Part shown: positions 55,501-64,000 of the stretch, in pieces
Position numbering within the stretch: the first letter of the stretch is position 1
Layout of the letters: each line of letters opens with the position of its first letter
From: Symbiotaphrina buchneri
Taxonomy: Eukaryota; Ascomycota; Symbiotaphrinales; Symbiotaphrinaceae
Direction: 5' to 3'
Assembly (NCBI GenBank): GCA_001599915.1
Contig: BCIG01000018.1
Location: 1 to 64,000, forward strand
DNA length: 64,000 nucleotides
The notes under the pieces: model-generated
Told to the model about the DNA's origin: nothing
Databases searched by the model: none
What the model saw: the letters and a program-made list of their open reading frames with translations, nothing else
Program-made: the position numbers and the translations under genes

Positions 55501-56860
55501 CTCCTCGATCTCCTTCAACTTGCGGTCCTCAGACCCGACCATCCTGTACGCTGCCCGGCGAACTTGACGAAATTTCTCCGAAATGCTCTTCAGCCATTCT
55601 TCTAGGGTTGGCACTTTGGATGAGATGGTCGTACCATCCAGAAGAAGAAGTAACTCTCTGGTGTAACCTTCAAGAACCATGGTGCGTTCGGCATTCACTG
55701 TGGAAACTCTTTCAGCCTTCTCAATTTGTGCTTTACACCTCTCAGCCTCTTTCCGGGCTTTCTGGATCTCGCCATCCATATGTCTCTGATATGACAAAAT
55801 ATTCACTGCCATTTGCAAAGGGCTAGGCGGAGTCACCTGGTCTAGGCCCACAAAGATCTTGGAGGGAAGACATTGTTTGGCCTCCTCTTCACGCTTCGCC
55901 AACGTAGTCGGAGGACTACATGAAGGACTCCTGTTCCTCTTTCTAGCTTTTGTAGATTGTGTAGAAAGAAAAAACATGTCAGGTTCAGAATCAGAAATGA
56001 CGATGGGTGCTTGAGTTCTAAGTCTGGGCCGCTTCGTCTTGGCGGAGATTTTCGCAGTATAATCCGAAATGATCATTACAGGATCTTCTTTTGAGCCATC
56101 CAAACCATATTCAATCCGAGAACGCTTACAGGGCCGTTTGCCGTTGCCGCTTATATCATCGAGTATCGGAGCCGCACTGTCAGACGACTGTATGGCATCC
56201 GAATGTATAGCCAGTTGACGGATCGCGTTGGCGACAATGGCGGTGTCTTGTTCGTCCCGTACCACAATCCGGTTTTCGCTGGACAAGGACTGCAGAAGAT
56301 ACTGGGTAGTATCCATGGCTTCTTCAATCGGGTAGGACTTGGGACGAGGTAATATAGGCCATGGAGTTGTAGTCCTATCTGGGATCGTGCCGGGGTGACA
56401 TGGGCATCCTGGGTCTGTCTCGGATCCCTTGCCCTCAACCGGCGCCATATATTGGCTGTCATGTTGTGCTGCGAAGTTGACACTTCCTTGGGCCTGGTCT
56501 CCACGGGCTGCAGCAAGTTGCTGCTGACGTACCGAGTTGCGGCTGCAATGGTTGCTTTAGTCAACAATCTCCATGGACAGTCGCCAGTGCTTGAACTTAC
56601 GTCTCTAATTCTTGGACCATCTCGATCTCTTCTTCAAATCCTATAACTGGGCCAATCTCCTCGAACGAGGCGTATGTGCCGCTCCATAGGCGTTCGCGAT
56701 GGATATGAGTAAGACACCAGAGAATAAAATCAGAGGGTGGTTGTCCAGGCACGGCCACTTCACCTGCCGTTCCGATGAGGTCCATAAGATGATAAAGCTT
56801 ATCTTGTTGGCTATGGTAGCCCTGAAGCTGGCCTATAACCCAATCTGGCACAGAAGTCAT
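52546..56860 (-). CDS. large coiled-coil protein (1418 aa)
   Basis: Exons on the minus strand 56860-56601 and 56542-52546 sum to 1419 codons. The first exon (MTSVPDWVIGQLQGYHSQQ) is globular; the splice gives VQELET|RNSVRQQQLAAARG. Residues about 130-330 contain basic nuclear-signal-like patches (KRPCKRSRIEYG, KTKRPRLR), a Ser-rich acidic part and VISDSEPD. From about residue 360 to the end the protein is an almost unbroken heptad-rich coiled coil, rich in Glu, Lys, Leu and Gln, with internal similarity among 40-50-residue stretches (TTALETQL, TTGLESEL, SSTLEVQL, CSALGVQL). No catalytic domain. Nuclear scaffold, spindle or SMC-like tether are all possible; not assigned. Confidence 0.85.
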
Positions 56861-57549
56861 GATCGAAGCTGCAGGTCTGGTTTGGGCCGAGATGTTCGTG
56901 TCATGTGCTTGCAGGCCTACATGTGACAAGGTAAAGATGTGTAGGTTAGTCACGAGTGACACTGCCTGGGAAGCGACAAGCCCCAACCTTTGAAACAGTG
57001 AATAACCTTGCAGACCTGTGAATCTTCATATGCTCATTTGCACAAGCCACGGTGTTGCCCAAGTGCCTATAAAACCGATGATGGCAGTGTGATGAGGAAA
57101 CTTGGAGTGCAAGTGATGCTTCTCTTCCCGAAAAGGCATGTACTCAAGAGGGACACTTGTGATGTACAAAACACAGACAGCGCTCAGAAGGCGGTGACGA
57201 ATCTGGAAAAGGTATTTATTTACCCACAGAGTGAATCTACCTCACCTGACTTTGGACGTACCTGGTAGAATGGAATGTCTCGGATAGAGGAACGTTTATG
57301 ATTGGAAGCATGGACCGTCTCTGGGGTGGGAACCAGTCTGCTTCTTTCTTTGGTTAAGCGAACAAAAGCTGTCCTTTCTGTGCTGCACGGTAGTTCCTTC
57401 CTTGTCTTACATTCACCGCACCTCATGTCTGGTCAGTGTGAATCTTCGCTCAAGGATGCTAACTGGAAGCATGACTGCTTGGATGATTACCATTCACTTG
57501 TCAGGAGAGTATCCCTACCCGCTGTTATTCAAATGAGACTATCTAACCT
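56861..57549. other. intergenic region
   Basis: Promoter side of the coiled-coil gene and 3' side of the ATPase gene. No gene recognised. Confidence 0.4.
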
Positions 57550-60500
57550 TTACCATGCCATCTTGGCAAGTAAACCTTTAGGCCACCTCCGTACCGCATA
57601 CTTCCTCGACTCATCCAACAACAAGATCCCCAATCCAAACGCCGCAGGAAGGAAGAAGTGCTCCACCGGCACCCTTGACGTCCCTAGCCCATCCTCGATA
57701 CCTGGGATATACAGCCAGAAGAAGACCATGACGAGCGCGAAGAGGATTGCAGGGAACAAATACAGATTCTGGGTAAATTTGTTGAAGGCAGGCGGGTGCT
57801 GGACAATACTCAGTCGACGTGTCCGAATTGCCATCAGGTTGAACCATTGCCTGCAAATTCCCCGGTCAGTCCTCCGACGGAGCCATTTGTGGGGAGGAGC
57901 CAGCTTACATCACAACCAGGTTGACGAAGTAGATCGAGGATGCCTCGTTCAGCCTCGCGGTATAGTAGTCTTGGTCAATGTCCGCTGGCAACTGCCCGAA
58001 ACCGAACCACAGCGTGCTGAATGGGATACCTTTTCGCTGGAGATACCAGTACGACATGGAGAAGGAGCATACCGTCTCCAGCACGCCCAGGATGCCATAA
58101 GAATGAAGCATGAGTTTCCAGTCGACCGGGCGATCTTTCTTAGGGTTGCGGGGTGGGCGAAGCAATACATCAGCCTCGGGAGCTTCGTACGCTAGAACAG
58201 TTGCAGCGGCGCAGTCTGTGAAGCAACTGTGGAGTGGTCAGACAGGTCCCATAGAGGCGAAGGTGGCTGACTTACCAGATGATAATCATCAAGAAGCTGC
58301 TGAGCACCTGGGGTAGGCCGAACAGCACGTTGGTCATGACCGGCCAAAACTCGGAGAAACTTCCAGCAGGCAGTAGATACGCGATAGTCTTGCGGAGATT
58401 ATCAAATACCACCCTTCCATACTGCACGGCTTCCACCACCGCCGAAAATGATTCCAAGAGAACCATATCTGCTGCCTCGATGGCTATATCTGAGCCGCTG
58501 CCCAACGCAATGCCGATATCTGCTGCTTTGAGGGACGGTGCATCATTAACACCATCGCCTGTCATGCCCACGATCTCAGAGCGAGCCTGGAACTCTCGAA
58601 CGATCCGAAGCTTTTGCTCAGGAGTGGTGCGAGCGAAGACAATCTCTCTGTATCTGCACAATTGGTACCATTGATTATCATTGAGGGTGATGAGATCTGG
58701 CCCGCTAATCACTATTGCTTGGCTGCGTTCGCTATGATCCGCGGTTGGGGGGGTGTCGCGAGGTAAGGCTGATACATCATCAACGGACTTTGGTAGGCTG
58801 ATTATGCCGCACTCTACTGCGATAGCTTTTGCCGTGAGGGCGAAGTCGCCGGTGACCTGCTGCAGTCAGAGACTAATCCACGTCGACAAGGATTCTCCAA
58901 GTTACCATGAATATACGAATACCAGCACCCCTAAGAATTCCCACGACATCCCGGATCTCATCACGTGGCGGGTCCACGACAGCCACGAGTCCAACCAGCG
59001 TCAAGCCTGCTCTAGCATGCATCACGACTTCCTGTTCAAATTGGGATGCGTTCGCGGGTGAGAACTGAAACTGTTCATGTCGGATGATTTTACGGGCCAA
59101 AAGAATAACTCGTTTGCCTCGGGCGGACCATTCATCCCTTAACTGGTTGATCAAGACCCTTTTATCGTCTTTCAATATCGCTGGGATACCTGTCTCATCG
59201 ATGATGCGAGAGCAGCGGCCGATCAGTACGTCAGGGGCGCCCTTAATAGTGAGTAGGCTTGTCATCGTCAGTCTGCCAACGTTGATATAAAGGAATATGG
59301 ACCTCTTACGTGTCTGCAGTCCCAAAACTGATCGCTTCTTCCTTGCTAAATGCCGCATTGTCCGGAGTTGTCCTCTCTAAGGTGAAAGTCCTGATCATGA
59401 ATTTGTTCTTGCTGTTGAAAGCGACCTCGAAACTTTTCCTCCACTTGGCTTTCATGTCAGCGACCGGAGCCAACGCTTCCGAGAAACGAAGAAGCGCTTG
59501 ATCAGTTGCATCACCATTAATCTTTCGTTCCTCGACCGGACTGTTAAGGGATTGCGCGTCAAATTCACCAGCGTTGCACATTCCAGCAATGAAACGTAGC
59601 TGGTCGAGACTGTTGCCGTTGGTCCCCACTCCATGTTTCTGGAGCGTCATCTCTTCGCGCGCAACGGATGGTGTCATCTTCCGTATGCCAACGCATAGGT
59701 CAGTTACCCTCATCTGATTCTATAAGAACATCAGCTTAGCTCTAGACTCGGGCTTGGATTTCCTGGTCGACCTTTGTCAAAGTGCCGGTCTTGTCGGAGC
59801 AAATCACGGACACAGCACCCAGGGTCTCGACCGTCTTCAATGACTTGCATAGGATCTTGTTCTTGCGCATGAGGTTCGCCGTGATGGTCAAGCTGGCGGT
59901 CAAAGCAATAGGCAGACCCTCAGGTATAAAAGCAACAGCGACGCTGACGCAGTCAACGATGAGTGTAGGAACATTGATCCAATCTGGGTGGTCCTTTCTC
60001 AACCAGGAAGCCCTACACGATATTAATTTCTCAGCAGTCTAGGTATGAAGACCCTGCACTCACCAGACAATGATAACCACAACGATCATTGTAAGCATTA
60101 TGGAGACGATGATGATGACAAATCGTAGAACTTCGACTTCTAGTGTCGTCATGCCTGTCTTTGGTTCATTGGTCATTTTGGCTATTCGTCCAAAGACCGT
60201 CTTGTCGCTCGTAGCGACGACGACACCCACAGCACTGCCTGATATACAGTGAGTCCCTTGAAGTCCGATGCATCGTGTCTCGAGGTAGTTTTGATCCGTA
60301 GAATCGACGCTTCCGGAGACCGGTAATGATTCACCTAGTGATATCAGTCATTCCACAATGGCCGAACATGGAGCAAGATCTGGAGTCACAGAATGAACAG
60401 GAACATACCAGTCAAGATCGATCGATCAAACTTTGCATCGGACGAGATCTCCACGAATCTGACATCTGCCGGCAATTTATTTCCCGCTTTAATGAACAGC

Positions 60501-61353
60501 ACATCACCCGGCACAATCTCCACCGCGGGCACCATAACCCTGCCCGCATCCCTCAAAACCAAGCAATTCTCCGGCAGCATCGTAGTAATGCTCTCCATAA
60601 CCCTGGAAGACGACCAATCCTGCCACGCATTGAACGCAGCCTGAATGAAGAAGACGGCTAGTAGGACGATAGCCAGCGCCAGGTTCGCCACGGCTGGAGG
60701 CTGCCCGAGAGGCTTCCATGAGACGAAGACGAGAATAGAGCCGATCAGCAGGATGGAGCCAAAGCCCTTGAAGAAGTAGCCCGTGATCTGCTGTAGGCGA
60801 CGAGAAGGCGGCGCGGATGGCTTGTTGGGGCCGTATTCGGTGAGACGCCGCTTGGCTTGTTCGAGTGAAAGGCCATGCGCGGTGGATGTGGACAGGCGCT
60901 GGGTTAGTTCTTCGGGGGTGATGACATGCCAGTCGAGGTCGGCGAGGTCTGAGGGGCGGGCGGTCAGTGTTTATGAAGCCCGCCGCTGCAAAGGGTCATG
61001 TCCCACCTTTCGCAGCTGATTCTTTCGCCTTCTTGACCTCAGCGATATCCCTTCCCTTCGACTCTTCAATCTGGAACGATCTGCCAAGTTATCAGTTCCC
61101 CCCTTTCGTCTCTCCTGGGGGCCCATCGAGGGCAGTATGCTCACAGAGTACGATATTGGATTGGCAGCACATTCGCTGGCTCCATCGAATTCCTCCTGCT
61201 CCTCACACTGCTGATTGAAAGACTCGACGCATTGGAGTGGTGTCGCCCGAGTCTATGTCTTGGATCTGGTGTGGCGGCTTCCTCGTCGCCGACGGCGTTC
61301 CAGCGGATGCGTGGGCCGTCGGTGGAAGGGTTGGGAGGCTTGAAGTCGTCCAT
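57550..61353 (-). CDS. P-type cation ATPase, Na+/K+-ATPase alpha-like (P2C)
   Basis: Ion pump of the P-type II group, closest in style to animal Na,K/H,K-ATPase alpha subunits. Exons on the minus strand: 61353-61145, 61080-61007, 60948-60409, 60334-60064, 60012-59772, 59719-59310, 59257-58906, 58856-58276, 58226-57909, 57850-57550; 1099 codons (1098 aa). The N-terminal cation-ATPase segment has WHVITPEELTQRL. PGDVLFIKAGNKLPADVRF and ILTGESLPVSG (actuator, TGES loop) follow. IPEGLPIALTASL is TM4, CSDKTGTLTK holds the phosphorylated Asp near residue 438, KGAPDVLIGRC lies in the nucleotide domain and GMTGDGVNDAPSL near residue 796 is the hinge. Ten membrane segments are expected. All nine introns are 49-74 nt. 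Confidence 0.94.
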
Positions 61354-63213
61354 GGCTACTCCGGGGCTACTGCTGTTCTGTGGATGCCGGGGAGTAGTGT
61401 GATGCGGTTGGATTGTTGTGTATGACAGAGCAGGCAGGATCACGAGGTAAGAAACAGCTGAAACGAAGAGCAGAACAAGGGATGGGACAAGAAAATAACA
61501 ATATATCAATCTGGGACAGCGTGGGTTATATGAAGGAAAGGGCAAGCTTTCTTGCAATCTCATCTCTATCGGTTAATGAGCAAAAGAAAGGACACCCTGC
61601 TTCACCATTGCACACGGTGTTGGAAATGCCGCATATGAATACCCCTCAGGTCCTCCAAGATGAGTAGAACGTCAGCGCAGGGTGCCCCTTTGCCCCGAAA
61701 ATCCCGCATACATGCGAACTCCCTTCCACTGCCCCTCACGCACGCTTTGGCCATGCGGTGCATTAGCCTCTTACTCCGCAACCAGCGCTCATGCTGCTAT
61801 GCCCATGGGCACTCGCGCAGGTGTGGGTGCGTGGAATGAGGAGAAGCGTGGCTGTGCTTTTTACTCGATTGCGTTTGCGTTGCAGCACAGTGTCTGGGCA
61901 TGTCGATAAATCGCGCATTTCTAAAGTCGTGCATGGGCCCTGTGGTCGTGAGAGATTATTTGGTCAACACTACTATATATCCCGCATACGAATGAAATTG
62001 AGCAAAGCTGCTTTTTGGGAGTAGTATTATTATATGTTGGATTTACAATGGGTTAGGATCAGATCTCGCCGCGCATTTCCTTAGCTTGGATTGCTGCACT
62101 GCTACGCACATCAGGCAGAAACGCAGCCAAACACAAGCAAACACAGCCCCTTTCTCGGCGGTGAAGGCTGTGTGCTGGGCGCTTGCCTAAGCCGGACGGG
62201 GAGATGAAACTCATGAGAGAAATAGTTACTGTAGCAAAGCAGAACGATTCCACGCAACACCACCTCTTGAATATCGTCACTTCCCTCCCTCACGGAGTGG
62301 AATCAAAATCAATGGGACTGAGGATCCTACATGTTATCATTCTCGTTATTCCTTGATTGAATGTGACCGTTGATTTACACCGTTAGCCCCTTCGTCTTTT
62401 GCTGTGGTAGTTAATGTATAAAACAGTAGAAGTAAAAGGGGTATATTGTGTGAGGTCTGTTAAGGTAGCAGACTTTAGCGCAATTTTTAATTGTCGCAGG
62501 GGTTCTGCCTGGAGGATAAATAAGGTAAGGGTATGAGGGAGCGTATGAGGAACCCTATGAGGAACCCTATGAGGAACCCTATGAGGAACCATATAATAAG
62601 GAACGATTTAAGTAGGGCCGTACATAGCTTCTCGCCTCCCCCGGGCCCCTCCCGCCCCCACTCCGTCGATGGTATGATGGTATATCTTCCATCTTCATCT
62701 TCCTCTTTTTGTTTCCCAGCTTGTTTTCCAGCATCGTATGAGATCTCCGATTACAGCCCTGAGCCCTCCTAGCTCTCTCTCTTCTCCTCCTTCAAAACCC
62801 GGTCACAGTCTAAAGAGACACATAGAGACAACACTCAAACTATCTCCAGCTGATGTAAAGCCTTGGGAATTCAGCAACTCGGCATTTCAGAACTTCATCG
62901 ATTTCAGTGATTCAGGGAATATATATAATTGGGTATATATAACTGCACCATCTCTTCTCTCATCTTCATTTCTATATATATCTTCCATCGTCATCAGCAT
63001 CCCTTTTTCTCCTTATCATCTGGCCTCTCCCCTTTTCCTTTCCTCAAGAATTAGAGAGATGATATGAAACAAACACACAAAAAAAGGCGGGTATCCATGC
63101 TCCATCGCGTCCATCCCATCCCATCCCATCCGCGCCCTACTCTCCTAACCACAAAGGGGAAAAAATTCATGTATCAAACATCCCGACCCTGCCGCTCAGG
63201 CTTCTTCAAACCC
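61354..63213. other. gene-poor region
   Basis: About 1.9 kb without a supported gene. It holds the ATPase promoter, a 12-bp tandem repeat at 62545-62592, T/C-rich stretches around 62640-63060 and a CCATC simple repeat near 63112-63130, the last being 3' flank of the rhodopsin-like gene. Confidence 0.45.
62545..62592. repeat. 12-bp tandem repeat, four copies
   Basis: ATGAGGAACCCT starts at 62545, 62557 and 62569, with a fourth copy (62581) ending in a variant. A related GTATGAGGGAGC precedes it. Simple minisatellite; no coding role apparent. Confidence 0.85.
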
Positions 63214-64000
63214 CTAAACCATCTCACCCCCCTCCTTCCTCGTCTCAAACCGACTCGTGACCAGTATGCCCCCCATCGGGAATCCCCCCTCCCCCATTCC
63301 CACTCCCCCTCTGTCACCTAACCCACCCTGCAAATGCGGGCCGAGTGTCTCCTCCGCCAGTCTTTCCTGGCTACTCCCCGCATCGCCCCACACCGTGACG
63401 CTATGCGTCGTCTTATCCTTATGGTCGAGCGAGTGGTTGGCCGCCGACGCCGCGCTGCTCGAGGGCGCGTTCTTCAGCATGATCGCCTCGGCCCGCAGCT
63501 TCGACGCGTGCGACGGGCCGGGCGTGTAGCCCCCCGAGTTGTTGTATGGATAGGACCGCGCGGCCCGGTGGCTGCGGTAGAGGATTGCGAAGGACGGGAG
63601 CGTGCCGACGATCACGGCTGCGGAAGGAAGACGTTAGTAACTTGGTATTGCCAAGGAGGGGAGATGAGGGAGGTCAGGGCGCAAGGGCAAACGTACCGAT
63701 GGCAGCCTCGATGGTGCCCCACAGCGCGAGCCAGGAGCTGCTGGGCATCGAGTTGTTGCCGGCCTTGACGCCAATCTGCACCACGCGCACGGTGGCGACG
63801 ATCATGCAGATGACGCCGACGCTGAAGATGGCGCCCACGCTGATCTTCTGGTTGAGCGGCATCTGGAGGTTCCAGATCAGCCCGATTGGCAGCACCATGA
63901 TCATGATGTCCGTGATCACGTCCACGGCGTAGGCGTAGTACAGCGAGGCGATCTCGGCCACGACGTCCCGATGAGTCTCGCAAAGGCCTGTGAGGAGTGG
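63214..64000 (-). CDS. fungal rhodopsin-like integral membrane protein (partial)
   Basis: C-terminal part of a seven-helix membrane protein of the fungal rhodopsin-domain family (PF20684 type); the 5' end lies beyond the window. Exons on the minus strand: (beyond)64000-63697 and 63617-63214. The visible segments YYAYAVDVITDIMIMVLPIG, KISVGAIFSVGVICMIVATV and WLALWGTIEAAI|AVIVGTLPSF match the last four helices, with the splice restoring the final helix. A 120-residue cytosolic tail rich in Ser, Gly and Ala follows. CTCACAG at about 63987-63993 could be a further acceptor, so the first visible bases may be intron. Ligand and role unknown. Confidence 0.85.

Overview
The window is from a filamentous ascomycete, most likely Eurotiales (Aspergillus/Penicillium type). 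Almost every gene has short 45-85 nt introns with GT..AG ends and CTRAY-like branch sites. Protein types are typical of these moulds: Zn(II)2Cys6 regulators, Dal5-type MFS permeases, fungal rhodopsin, GH92 mannosidase, Atg22. All exon coordinates were read by eye and tested by requiring the summed exon lengths to divide by three with no internal stop.

Layout: 1-1 kb is non-coding with a 41-bp tandem repeat. At 1-2.8 kb is an FAD monooxygenase in ten exons, at 4-6.6 kb a secreted GH92 alpha-mannosidase, and at 7.3-8.5 kb a short-chain dehydrogenase. At 8.7-12.6 kb are a Zn-cluster-less fungal regulator and an Atg22-like vacuolar effluxer.

From about 13 to 49 kb nearly every gene is catabolic, a transporter or a regulator. 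The first part (13-24 kb) has an Asp/Glu/hydantoin-racemase-fold protein, a Dal5-type MFS permease, an FMN-binding split-barrel protein, an NCS1 permease, a PhyH dioxygenase and a PF04199 cyclase/hydrolase. The second part (24.6-49 kb) has a Zn2Cys6 regulator, a second Dal5-type MFS permease, an AtuA-DUF4387-CaiB triple fusion, a GNAT acetyltransferase, a second Zn2Cys6 regulator, a class II aldolase, a quinone oxidoreductase, a PDC-lactonase-like amidohydrolase, an SHS/Jen1-like carboxylate transporter, a DUF1932 dehydrogenase and a TcuA-like flavoprotein. Several are arranged as divergent pairs. I read this as one or two uncharacterised gene clusters for uptake and breakdown of a cyclic or N-heterocyclic carboxylate; the substrate is not known.

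Two signals stand out. A near-identical palindrome, CGG-CATGANN-CCG, occurs twice between the cyclase gene and the first Zn2Cys6 gene, and once between the second MFS gene and the AtuA-CaiB fusion gene, which suggests a cluster-specific operator. Several catabolic genes also look damaged: the second MFS gene has one in-frame TGA, the aldolase gene has one TAG at the place of a usual Trp codon, and the SHS transporter may have a shifted C-terminal tail. The cluster may be decaying in this strain, unless these are sequencing errors.

The last part (49.6-64 kb) holds a degenerate GIY-YIG-like gene, a possible small gene, a 1418-residue coiled-coil protein, a Na+/K+-ATPase-like P-type pump in ten exons, a long gene-poor stretch with a 12-bp repeat, and a rhodopsin-like membrane protein cut off by the window end.
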